From positions 284,901-329,121 of the forward strand of contig RQSC01000019.1 of assembly GCA_013416795.1 (NCBI GenBank): a DNA stretch of 44,221 nt, read 5' to 3'. The stretch is from Prasinococcaceae sp. CCMP 1430. Taxonomy: Eukaryota; Prasinodermophyta; Palmophyllophyceae; Prasinococcales; Prasinococcaceae. The notes under the pieces were generated by a model. The model made no database searches, was not told the DNA's origin, and saw nothing but the letters and a program-made list of their open reading frames with translations. Of this stretch, positions 9,985 through 18,334 are shown piece after piece; the first letter of the stretch is position 1; every line of letters begins with the position of its first letter. The translations under genes were made by a program, and so were the position numbers.

Positions 9985-11343
9985 TTAGAAGCTAGGGCTC
10001 CACCTGAGGCCTGGGGACGCGAGCAATGCCTCGCGCGCAGCGAGGTATGTTCGTGCGCGGGGGTGCTCCCGCGCAGCGCGGCGCGTCAGCTCGCCACCGC
10101 CGTAAAGCGCACGCCTGCTCACGGCCGCGGGCTTGCCGCTCGCCGAGAGCGACAGGCCGCTCCTACCGTCGATGTGCTCAGCGCACGAGTCGCCCTCCGC
10201 CCACGCGAGGGCTCCGACGCTATCGAAGCAAGCGCCTTCGTCGGGCAGGTCACCGGCGTCCTGCACGACAGAGGTGCACATCAGCGCTGGGCATCCCGGG
10301 GGCTCAAACTTGGCGACGGCGTCGGCGCCCACCCCCCTGTATCGCCGTGCGAAACCCTTGCTGCGGCAGCACAGCGCACGCCGCAGGGCGGCCGCATGGA
10401 ATTTGCGCCCGACGGTCACGCTCGCGGGCCGCACGGGCTCGAGCTCAGCGCTCAGCGCCGCCCCCTGCAGCCCGAGCGCACACCATATCATCAGCTTGTC
10501 ACTGCACGTCAGCGTGGAGCCTAGCCCCACCCCGAGCGGCGCGCATCCCGGTGGTACCGCCGGGCCGAAGTCCTGTTGAGATGCTACCGCCGCGGCCGAC
10601 GCGCAAGCTTCATGGTTGCCATCGGCAGGCGCTCCTGCATTCGGAGCGGTCGTTGCCGCCAGCGCTGCGGCCGCTGTGCCGTCACGTTTCGCGAGCATCG
10701 CGACCTGGCCGTCCTTCGCGGCCGAAAGGAAGAGCTTCGGATGCGCCTCCACGGGCCAGCCGAACGCTCCGAGGTCCTCTCGAAAGGTCTCCTTGGCGCC
10801 CTTGGCCCACTGCCGCACGCACGCATTGCCGCACGGCGCTGCGCTGATGTACATGTGCAAGTGCGCGCCCGCGCGCAGCTGGTACAGAGGCGGCGAAGCG
10901 TCGCCGTCGTCGCTCACGCACTGCTCGAGAGCGCACGCCGTATCGCCTGCCCTCACTAGCACCAGCTGCGCCCTGAGCCAGCGCAACAGCGCGCGGCGTG
11001 CGAGCACCTCTGCGTGGCAGTCTCGGACGGCCTCCCCAGCCGCCGTGGCGGCGCGCTTGGCGGCGTCGGAGAGGAACTTGGTGCCCTCGCCGATGGCGAC
11101 CGCGCGGAGTACCCCGTCCGCTTGCAGAACAAATCCCGCAACCACAGTCTGCCCTCTCGGCGCCACGTCCTCGGCGCGCTCGCCCGCCGACAGGCCTCTC
11201 AGCGCCTCCCAGCGTGCGAGCGCGCAGCGCGCGACCGCGTCCGCGAGCGCACAGCTCGAGCGGCGTCGCGACGCCTGCTCTGCGTAGCGCCGGGGCGGTG
11301 GCCGTGGCGGTGGCGCAGCATTAAAGGCCGCGCCCCCCTCCAT
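9985..11343 (-). CDS. ADAT1: tRNA-specific adenosine deaminase 1 (ADAT1/Tad1-like)
   Basis: Single exon, 452 residues, near the size of animal ADAT1 (about 500). It contains the adenosine-deaminase (ADAR-type) zinc site: DCHAEVLARR (His110 ligand and Glu112 proton shuttle), SAAPCGNA (Cys171) and LTCSDKLMIWCALGLQG (third ligand Cys in T-C-S-D-K). An N-terminal FVL...VAIGEGTKFL segment matches the family's substrate-facing strand. No double-stranded-RNA-binding domain is seen, which argues for ADAT1 rather than ADAR. The family converts A37 to inosine in tRNA-Ala. The start at 11343 was chosen as the Met giving a typical length; upstream frame is Arg/Ala-rich noise. It is divergent from the ankyrin gene (259 bp) and convergent with the membrane-protein gene (46 bp). 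Confidence 0.88.
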   Translation of the reverse strand: MEGGAAFNAAPPPRPPPRRYAEQASRRRSSCALADAVARCALARWEALRGLSAGERAEDVAPRGQTVVAGFVLQADGVLRAVAIGEGTKFLSDAAKRAATAAGEAVRDCHAEVLARRALLRWLRAQLVLVRAGDTACALEQCVSDDGDASPPLYQLRAGAHLHMYISAAPCGNACVRQWAKGAKETFREDLGAFGWPVEAHPKLFLSAAKDGQVAMLAKRDGTAAAALAATTAPNAGAPADGNHEACASAAAVASQQDFGPAVPPGCAPLGVGLGSTLTCSDKLMIWCALGLQGAALSAELEPVRPASVTVGRKFHAAALRRALCCRSKGFARRYRGVGADAVAKFEPPGCPALMCTSVVQDAGDLPDEGACFDSVGALAWAEGDSCAEHIDGRSGLSLSASGKPAAVSRRALYGGGELTRRAAREHPRARTYLAAREALLASPGLRWSPSF

Positions 11344-11602
11344 CCGGCCGGCGGGGCCCGTTACCGCGGCCTGCGCTCCCCCTCTTGCATCGCCCCACGG
11401 GCGCCGCCGCGCCCGCGCCCTGTGCCGACCTCGCTCCCCGTCCAACGCACGGCGTCTGCGGGGTTGTGCCACACAGCTGCCCACGCACTCGCGCACACAT
11501 TTCAAGCCCCAGCACAAAGGCAGCGGCGATGCAAATGGAGCGCTAGCGCTGCTCGGAGAGAGGGCACGGGCGGGCGGGGAGGGTCGGGCGCTCAGACGGC
11601 AG

Positions 11603-13171
11603 GTGCCGGCGGCTGGGATGGCGCCCACGCCGGCGGGCGACGTCGTCGGACCCGCCAACACAAACCGAGACGCAAGCGGCGAAGCCGGCACTGTCGGTTA
11701 CAGCGGCGCCGAGCTCGAGGCGGCAGCTGAGGCGTCCACGCGCACAGCACTCGAGGACGCGCTGGAATGTGCGCTGGCGGATGTGTGCGGGGAGGCGTGC
11801 AGCGGGAGCGCCGCGCGTGCGCTCGCGCGCCGCGCGCTGCGCCGGGCTCCCAAGCCGCAAGGCTGGGACTACGAGTTTCCGGCGGTGCGCGGACTCTTCA
11901 TGAAGCTGCGCGCCGCGTCCGCGGCAGCTGCGTCGACAGATACAAACACGGCGGACACTGCCGCCAGGTCCACGGCGGTCGCCAGCATCACCGTGCGGCA
12001 CGCCGAGAGCGAGTTCGGCCCGTCGAAGGAGGTGACGTACGCGACGGCGCATGCGCTCGCGAGCGACGTTGCCGGCGCACTTGAGGGTGTGTCCGCCGTC
12101 CTCGCGCGGGTCGCAGTGGACGAGCGCTGCGTGCTGCTGCTTACGACGACGCTGCAGCAAGAGCGCCAGCGTGCGATGGGGCGGTTGCCGTGTGCGGCGT
12201 GCGGACGCTTCTTCAACGGGTACCGCGGTCTTCGCTGGCACCAGCAAATCTCGCATGGCGAGAACTACGCCGAAGCTGTGGCCGTCGCCGCCAACGCCAG
12301 CAACATGCAACTCGCTTGCGCGCCGCATCACGAGCGCTCCGCGACCGCAAATGCGCTCCGCGCGCGCTGGGAGGGCACGGAGCGCGAGAGAAGGGCGCGG
12401 CGCCTGGCGCTGCCTGCTGGGGCGGCCGCCGCGCGCGCAGGGGACTGCGACGCGCTGCGTGGACTCGCGATGGCCTCCGGTGGCGGCGCGGACGGCTGGG
12501 CTTTCGCCGCCGAGCAGGACTGCGTCCACTGGGCTGCAGGCGAGGGGCACGTCCACGCGCTGCGGGTGCTCATAGAGGAGGGTGGCTGCGCGCCTGATGG
12601 TGTGCAGCGCGCGGCGGGCAGCGTCGGCCGCACGCCGCTGCACTGGGCCGCACGAAATGGACACGTAGGGGCGCTTCGCTACCTCTGCGGGGACGCACTC
12701 GACGCCGCAGACGCGTCAGTAGGACGACCGAAGTGCAATCCGAACGCCGCCACACCCGATGGGACCACGCCGCTGATGCTGGCAGTGTGGAAGGGACATC
12801 GCCGCGCTGCAGACTATCTCATCAGCGCCGGCGCCGACCTGCACGCGCTCAATCGCTTCGGATGCAATGCAGCGCAATGGGCGGCGCAGGCCGGCGACGT
12901 GGGCATGTGTGCGTGGCTCCGCAAGCGAGGCCTGGACATGCGCGTCATCAACCACAACGGCCACTCGGCGTTGCACAAGGCTGCGCAGAAGCAGCAGCGC
13001 GAGGTGTGCGAGTGGCTGGTGACCAAGTGCGGCCTCGGCCTCGAGCACATGCGCCCCGACTCGCACGACAGCAGCACGCCGGGCGACCTTGCGAGAGCCG
13101 AGGGCGCCACAGCGCTCGCAGACTGGCTCGACGAGCAGAGGCGCACTCTCGCCGGCGGAGGCACCCCCTGA
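11603..13171 (+). CDS. C2H2 zinc-finger plus ankyrin-repeat protein
   Basis: Single exon, 522 residues. An N-terminal helical region contains WDYEFPAVRGLFMKLR. A C2H2 finger follows at about residues 196-218 (CAAC...HQQISH, spacing C-x2-C-x12-H-x4-H). After it come roughly six ankyrin-type repeats (for example CVHWAAGEGHVHALRVLIEE, TPLHWAARNGHVGALRYL, TPLMLAVWKGHRRAADYLI, SALHKAAQKQQREVCEWL). Similar zinc-finger/ankyrin architectures occur in algae, but I cannot assign a pathway. Binding to a protein partner through ankyrins and possibly nucleic acid through the finger is inference. A start at 11618 is also possible. TGTAA lies 20 bases after the stop, and the TDP1 stop is only 48 bp away on the other strand. 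Confidence 0.8.
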   Translation: MPAAGMAPTPAGDVVGPANTNRDASGEAGTVGYSGAELEAAAEASTRTALEDALECALADVCGEACSGSAARALARRALRRAPKPQGWDYEFPAVRGLFMKLRAASAAAASTDTNTADTAARSTAVASITVRHAESEFGPSKEVTYATAHALASDVAGALEGVSAVLARVAVDERCVLLLTTTLQQERQRAMGRLPCAACGRFFNGYRGLRWHQQISHGENYAEAVAVAANASNMQLACAPHHERSATANALRARWEGTERERRARRLALPAGAAAARAGDCDALRGLAMASGGGADGWAFAAEQDCVHWAAGEGHVHALRVLIEEGGCAPDGVQRAAGSVGRTPLHWAARNGHVGALRYLCGDALDAADASVGRPKCNPNAATPDGTTPLMLAVWKGHRRAADYLISAGADLHALNRFGCNAAQWAAQAGDVGMCAWLRKRGLDMRVINHNGHSALHKAAQKQQREVCEWLVTKCGLGLEHMRPDSHDSSTPGDLARAEGATALADWLDEQRRTLAGGGTP

Positions 13172-13190
13172 AATGTACACAAACTACATA

Positions 13191-13195
13191 TGTAA
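13191..13195 (+). terminator. TGTAA polyadenylation-type signal after ankyrin gene
   Basis: TGTAA lies 19 bases downstream of the stop at 13171, within the 48-bp convergent spacer with TDP1. Confidence 0.4.
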
Positions 13196-13219
13196 CAACA
13201 TGTACGCGCTTGCACCCGC

Positions 13220-14896
13220 TCAGGCGTTCCCAAACCTCCCGTACCGGTCGGGTGGCCCTGAGAAAATACCTTGATCCCACACCCAGGGCACGTCTTTGGT
13301 GGTGTAGGGCTCGAGAGGCAACTCGTACGGCACAGGCAGCCGAGCAATGGCAAACTCGCCCGCGGGTGCGGCGCCACCTCTGAGCGGAAGCATCACCACT
13401 CTCGTAGGAGTGTCCGACCCTCCTGATGGCGATCCCTCGAGGGAGCAGCGCCACGCTTTCGGTGTGCAGCTGAACTCCGCGGCCGCAGACGCATTCGACA
13501 ATGTGGTCGGCGTCACCAGCACGCCCGCCTCGTACGACAGCACCTGAAGCTGCGTCCCCTTCAGTTGGAGCTGCCCCCACGCGGCCTTCGACAGATTTGA
13601 ACTCGTGAGCAAGTAGAACCTGATCAGCGGCGCCACGGAATTAGCCGCCCTCGATTGCATGCGCACGAACGTCTTAATGTGCGGGGTCAGCAGGCGCTTG
13701 CCCGCATCGTCGCCATCGCGCGTGAGCCTGTGGTATCGCGCCCTCAGATGAGGCTTGAGGACGTTCTTGCTGGGGCCAGGAACGGAATTGCCGGAGCTGT
13801 ACCCCGCGTACGATGTACGTATCTCCTCGACCGTCGGCCAGACGAGCCTCACATCACGGACGGGAGCGCCGCCGCCGCACAGGCTCGTCGCTAGCTCATC
13901 TGCCAGCCACTGCGAGTCGCCCGTCTTCTTGTCCGGAGCCATGGAACCGCACGACGAGTACTGCAAGGCCAGGAGGTCGTCTTTGTCTCCGCCGCCGCCG
14001 CCGTCGCGTCGGAGCGCCTCCCGCACCGCGAGGTGCCCCCACTTCTTCAGGCTCGCGCCCGTGTGGCGCCCCGGGACGCTCGCGACGAACATGGCCGTTG
14101 CGTTTACGAAGGAGAATCTTCGGAGGACGCCCACGCTCGCTCGGTCACCATTGACAGTGGTGCCCGGCCACTTGGTCGCCTCGAAGTAAGCCACGAGGGC
14201 GTCCTCAAACGGCGAGGTCTCGCCAAGCTGATCGAGCGTCTTGAGTGGGAAGTCCTGCGTCCACAACCCCTGCGCCATGTCGCGCACATCACTGTAGATG
14301 AGATTCGAGGTATGCACCACCACGCGCACGCCCTTATCGAAGACTAATACGAACAGCTTGGAATGATGGGTGCCGTACTGCAGCGGCAACGGCGGGTAGT
14401 ACAGCTCGAATGCCGGTGCGCACGCCAGCGCCGGGCCGAGCGTGCTCCTCGGGCTGTTGCGGCTGTCTGTAAACACGCAGACGCGCCCGCAGCGACCGAG
14501 CGCCGGCAGCTCGCGCAGCAAAAACGCAGGGTCAATGAGGTAGTCGCAGACGATCGCCCACTCGAAGTCTCCTTCCACGACGTCGGCGAGGCCGACGCGC
14601 TCGTCCGGCGCGGCGCAGCGCACGTGCGATGACGTCAGCATCCTCACGGGCTGCGCGCGCACAGCCGAGCGCGGGATGCCGTCGCCTGCCGCCGCCGCCG
14701 CCGGCCTCCCAGCGCTGCCTCCTGCGCCTCCGCCATCTCCCGTCCGCGCGCGCTTCGCTGCTGGTGCCGCTGGCACCACCACGCAGTCGCCGTCGCTGCT
14801 GTCCGAGTCTATGAGGTCGACGACCTCCACGCCCCCCATTGCGGGGGCCACGGCACGGCCTTCCGCGGCGCGGCCCCGCGCAGGGGCCGCCGCCAC
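13220..14896 (-). CDS. TDP1: Tyrosyl-DNA phosphodiesterase 1
   Basis: Single exon, 558 residues (human about 608). Both HKD half-sites are visible: THHSKLFVLVF with His178/Lys180 and downstream Asn198 (HTSNLIYSD), and PHIKTFVRM with His406/Lys408 and Asn434 (LTSSNLSKAAWGQLQ). The C-terminus has the family's PYELPLEPYTTKDVPWVWD. The enzyme hydrolyses 3'-phosphotyrosyl bonds of stalled topoisomerase I, in nuclear DNA repair. Residues 24-31 (EVVDLIDSD) form a consensus SUMO-interacting motif, a hydrophobic VVDLI core followed by acidic and serine residues. Upstream at 14973-14994 are two AAACCCTAA telo-boxes, which in plants mark replication/repair and ribosome-biogenesis promoters. The start is the first Met after GC-rich noise. 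Confidence 0.93.
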   Translation of the reverse strand: MAAAPARGRAAEGRAVAPAMGGVEVVDLIDSDSSDGDCVVVPAAPAAKRARTGDGGGAGGSAGRPAAAAAGDGIPRSAVRAQPVRMLTSSHVRCAAPDERVGLADVVEGDFEWAIVCDYLIDPAFLLRELPALGRCGRVCVFTDSRNSPRSTLGPALACAPAFELYYPPLPLQYGTHHSKLFVLVFDKGVRVVVHTSNLIYSDVRDMAQGLWTQDFPLKTLDQLGETSPFEDALVAYFEATKWPGTTVNGDRASVGVLRRFSFVNATAMFVASVPGRHTGASLKKWGHLAVREALRRDGGGGGDKDDLLALQYSSCGSMAPDKKTGDSQWLADELATSLCGGGAPVRDVRLVWPTVEEIRTSYAGYSSGNSVPGPSKNVLKPHLRARYHRLTRDGDDAGKRLLTPHIKTFVRMQSRAANSVAPLIRFYLLTSSNLSKAAWGQLQLKGTQLQVLSYEAGVLVTPTTLSNASAAAEFSCTPKAWRCSLEGSPSGGSDTPTRVVMLPLRGGAAPAGEFAIARLPVPYELPLEPYTTKDVPWVWDQGIFSGPPDRYGRFGNA

Positions 14897-14972
14897 GCCG
14901 CGTCGCTGCGGCTCTCGCGCGTTGTGTGGTGGGTCGGGGGGTGGCGAGGCGCGCGCCGGGCCGGGCCCACAT

Positions 14973-14994
14973 AAACCCTAATCCTAAACCCTAA
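14973..14994 (-). promoter_or_regulatory. Two telo-boxes (AAACCCTAA) in TDP1 promoter
   Basis: AAACCCTAA occurs at 14973-14981 and again at 14986-14994, 77-98 bp upstream of the TDP1 ATG. On the gene's strand they read TTAGGGTTT. In plants this element occurs in promoters of translation and DNA-replication genes. It could also be a trace of interstitial plant-type (TTTAGGG) telomere repeat, but only two degenerate units are present. Confidence 0.5.
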
Positions 14995-15491
14995 TATGGG
15001 GGCTGTTGACGCATCAGTCAGCAGGCAAGACGAGTTTTTGACGCTGGCGTCGTGCCGAACGGAAACTTTGGATTTGGAGCACACTGGGAACGACGTCGTC
15101 CGTCCGGAACTGAACCGAAACGAGCGCGCCGGAAGGGGGGAAAGGAATTGACGGATTCCATCCATCCAGCCATTGCAATTGTACCATCTCATCGCATGCC
15201 CGCGCTCCCTCTCGCGCGCCCCAGCCAGCGCCGATCGTCTGCTCAGCGGCATTTCGCGCGCGCGGTGGTGCGCGCGCAGAGGTGTGAAGACACGCAGAAA
15301 CGACGCCCCCAGCGCATTTCGCGCGCGTGCGGCCGCGGCGGCGCGGCGGTGACTGCGGGTGGTGGGAGCGGCGCGGCGCCACGCGGAGCGCGGCGAGCGG
15401 GCGCGCCTCCGCACCGTCCCTCCCTCACTCCCTCCGCCCCTGCCTCCCCTGCTCTTCTGTCTCCCTCCCTTGCGCGCCGCGCCTTTTTTTA

Positions 15492-15565
15492 GATTTTGAT
15501 TTTGATTTTGATTTTGATTTTGATTTTGATTTAGATTTTTGATGGTTTTGATTTTGATTTTGATT
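15492..15565. repeat. (GATTTT)n hexanucleotide tract
   Basis: About seven tandem GATTTT units, then a degenerate continuation with three more after GATGG. It is strongly AT-rich in an otherwise GC-rich region, directly upstream of the ACT-kinase start. Shorter copies of the same motif occur near 50, 376 and 35546. Confidence 0.85.
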
Positions 15566-15613
15566 CTCAAGCGAGGGTTTGAATGCGCTTGCGTTTTGCC
15601 ATACCCTCCATGC

Positions 15614-17854
15614 ATGCACTCCTACCCCCCCCCCCGCGAGGCGGGCCGAGCCGAGCGCGACGGCGCGAGCGCGGGCCCACGAAACGATCCGGGGACGGAC
15701 GAGCCCGGAGCGCGGCCGGCCCCTTCCCCTGTCAGGACGCGTCTGCGGTCCAGTCCAGGCCGGTGCGGTGCGGTGCGGGGGCGGTGGCGGGGCGGGGCAG
15801 CCGGCCGGTACGAGCGGACGCTGAACGCCCACCTGACGCCGGTGCTGGAGAAGGTGGTGTCGAGCACGCACGATATGACGGGAGAGAGCCGCGACGACCT
15901 GCGCGCGCGCTACACCGACCTGCTGCGCGCGATGGGGCAGCGCTTCCTGCGCGAGGTGCTCGACGACCCCGCCGAGTCCATCCTCGCGGCGGTCGAGCTC
16001 ATGCAGCGGGCGCGCGCGGGCGGGCCGACCGCGCCGCCCGCCGTGACCATGCGCGTCGTCACGGAGGAGACCGACTACATGAGCCTGCGATCGTCGTCCT
16101 TCGACAGCCTGGCGTCCTCCATGGCGGAGAGCCTGAAGATGGACGACGCGTTCGACGACGAGGGGCCGCTGTCCCCCCGCAGCGACATCTGCGCGGTGCG
16201 CAAGCACTCGGAGGACAACAGCTCGGTTCGCATGGGCCACGAGGTGTACAAGCGCCACGAGGTCGTGTTCGCGTCGTACGACTTCCCGGGCACGTTCTCC
16301 AAGCTCACCCAGGCGACGTCCGAGGCGGGCATGGAGGTCAAGGAGGCGCACTCGTACGTGACGATGGACCGCATGCTGCTGACAACCTTCGTCGTTGACG
16401 GCGTGGACCTGGACGCCCAGGCGCCGGAGGCAATCGAGGAGAGCCTCGGGGCCGTGCTCGCGCGCGCGCGGTGGGGGCCGCCCGGCGCCGAGGGCAGCGG
16501 GGGGAACGGCGTCGGCGGCGTGGATGGCCAGCGCATGCGCATGCCCATGCCCTCGTCGCAGTTCGGTGCGCCGCTCGCGGGCGCGGGCGGCGTCGCGCTG
16601 CCCTCGAGCCCGCCGCAGCAGATCATCAGGGGCGGGCCACAGAACTTCCAAGCGCAGTCGCTAATGCCCGGCCCGGTCTCGCACGGGGCGGAGGCGGCGA
16701 TGGACAGAGCGGAGCGTCTGCGCGAGGAGCAGGAGGCCGCGCGGCTTCGCGAGGAGCTCCTGCGGCATCCGAGCCGCGAGGGGGACATGACGGCCCTGGC
16801 GAAGCAGCAGCAGGCCCGCAACGGAGGCATGCGCGCGGCTCTCATCCACCAGCACCTGCAGGCGCAGGCGCACGGGCAGGAGCGCAAGGGCGGCATCTCG
16901 CAGCAGCAGGGCGGGCACGCGCCCGGCGCGCACGAGCTCGACGGGCACATGTACCCCAACGGCGGCGCGTTCGCCGCCGCGCCGCACTACTCGGCGGACA
17001 GCAGCCTGGAGTGGCGCGAAATCGTGGCCGAGCGCTGCATGGCGACGGGCAACAAGTCGCAGCTGTGGTGCGGCATGTTCAGGGGCCAGCGAGTGGCGAT
17101 CAAGGTGCTGGAGGGGGTGCCGTCCCTCGAGGCCGAACGCGCGGGGGACTTCGTGCACGAGGTGGATATGCTACGGCGCCTGAAGCACCCCAACGTCCTC
17201 GGCTTCGTAGGCGCCTGCATGCGGCCTGGCGAGCGCTTCGCCATCCTCACCGAATTCATGGATGGCGGCTCGGTGCAGAGCCTGCGCGCGACGTACCCGA
17301 CGCTCGCGGCCGAGCCGGGCGGCTTCCCCGAGCACATGCTGGTGTGCATCGCGCTCGACGTCGCTCGCGGGCTCAAGTACCTGCACGACAACTCCATAGT
17401 GCACCGTGACATCAAGTCCGCGAACCTGCTGTGCGACGCGGCAGGCGTGGTGAAGGTGGCAGACTTCGGGGTCGCCCGCGAGGTGCGCGCAGGCGAAGAA
17501 ATGACCGCCGAGACGGGCACCTACCGTTGGATGGCGCCCGAAGTCATCGCGCACAAACCCTACGACTGGCGTGCAGACGTGTACTCGTTCGGCGTGCTCA
17601 TCTGGGAGCTCTTCACGGGCGAGGTGCCGTACAAAGACATGACGCCCATGAACGCGGCCGTCGGCGTCGTGCAGCGCGGCCTGCGGCCGGTCATTCCGTA
17701 CAACTGCCCGCCGTACCTGAATGAGCTGCTGCGCGGGTGCTGGAAAACGGACGTGAAGGCCAGGCCCACCATGGACTCGGTTGTGGCTCTCTTCGAGGAG
17801 AGGATGGCGGCCCTTGGTGGGCGACAGGCGTGCAGGATAAGAGCTAGATACTAG
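15614..17854 (+). CDS. ACT-domain Raf-like (MAPKKK-type) protein kinase
   Basis: About 746 residues from 15614. N-terminal helical region, then an ACT domain near residues 210-290 (HEVVFASYDFPGTFSKLTQA, a ligand-binding fold). A Gln/Gly-rich linker follows, then a kinase domain near 467-730. Kinase motifs: glycine-rich loop region GNKSQLWCG, VAIKVL lysine, HRDIKSANLL, DFG, and GTYRWMAPEV. The ACT-plus-Raf-like order matches plant STY8/STY17/STY46 kinases, which phosphorylate chloroplast transit peptides; the same role here is inference. The start is weak: the first ~75 residues are Arg/Pro-rich and include an 11-C run at 15625-15635, so an upstream exon or a downstream Met (15875) is possible. 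It is convergent with SHMT. Confidence 0.88.
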   Translation: MHSYPPPREAGRAERDGASAGPRNDPGTDEPGARPAPSPVRTRLRSSPGRCGAVRGRWRGGAAGRYERTLNAHLTPVLEKVVSSTHDMTGESRDDLRARYTDLLRAMGQRFLREVLDDPAESILAAVELMQRARAGGPTAPPAVTMRVVTEETDYMSLRSSSFDSLASSMAESLKMDDAFDDEGPLSPRSDICAVRKHSEDNSSVRMGHEVYKRHEVVFASYDFPGTFSKLTQATSEAGMEVKEAHSYVTMDRMLLTTFVVDGVDLDAQAPEAIEESLGAVLARARWGPPGAEGSGGNGVGGVDGQRMRMPMPSSQFGAPLAGAGGVALPSSPPQQIIRGGPQNFQAQSLMPGPVSHGAEAAMDRAERLREEQEAARLREELLRHPSREGDMTALAKQQQARNGGMRAALIHQHLQAQAHGQERKGGISQQQGGHAPGAHELDGHMYPNGGAFAAAPHYSADSSLEWREIVAERCMATGNKSQLWCGMFRGQRVAIKVLEGVPSLEAERAGDFVHEVDMLRRLKHPNVLGFVGACMRPGERFAILTEFMDGGSVQSLRATYPTLAAEPGGFPEHMLVCIALDVARGLKYLHDNSIVHRDIKSANLLCDAAGVVKVADFGVAREVRAGEEMTAETGTYRWMAPEVIAHKPYDWRADVYSFGVLIWELFTGEVPYKDMTPMNAAVGVVQRGLRPVIPYNCPPYLNELLRGCWKTDVKARPTMDSVVALFEERMAALGGRQACRIRARY

Positions 17855-18334
17855 TGGCACATGTGTACTTGCAAACGGCACCGAACTTGGTTAATAGCGC
17901 CGTTTTTTTGTGACATGCTGCTGGCAGCACGCGGACGCTCGCGGCTGGCGCGCGGCTGGGCCGGCGCCGACGAGCCAGCGAGTATAGATGATAGCGAAAC
18001 ATTACACATCGACGGACGTCGACAGGACGACCGTCTCCAACGCTGCTATGAAAGAATGAGCGCGGCGGCCCCGCCGCCGCGCCAGGGCGAGGGGTGCTCC
18101 CTCGCCCCGGCTCGGGCGAGCGGGGTGCTTGCGCGCCACACGAGAGGCCCGCCGCGTGGCAGCCCCGCCCTCGCGTGGGTGTCGCATCCGCGTGCAAATG
18201 ACAGAGGACGAGCGAAGGCTGAAGGGGATCGGGGTTTGGGGTGCCGGGTGGGTCGGGGGCATGCTGCCAGCCATGAAGCCTGGGCGGCGTGTGGTTTTGT
18301 GTTTCGGGTCACGGCGCCAGCCGCCGAGCGTCGC
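17855..18334. other. Convergent 3' spacer between ACT kinase and SHMT
   Basis: 480 bp between two stop codons. No conserved protein segment or RNA gene was recognised. It presumably holds the two 3' UTRs. A TTACA (TGTAA on the minus strand) lies at 18002-18006, rather far from the SHMT stop to be its signal. Confidence 0.4.

Noticed and set aside
14973-14994. Interstitial telomere array
   Set aside because: Only two degenerate AAACCCTAA units; better described as telo-box promoter elements.
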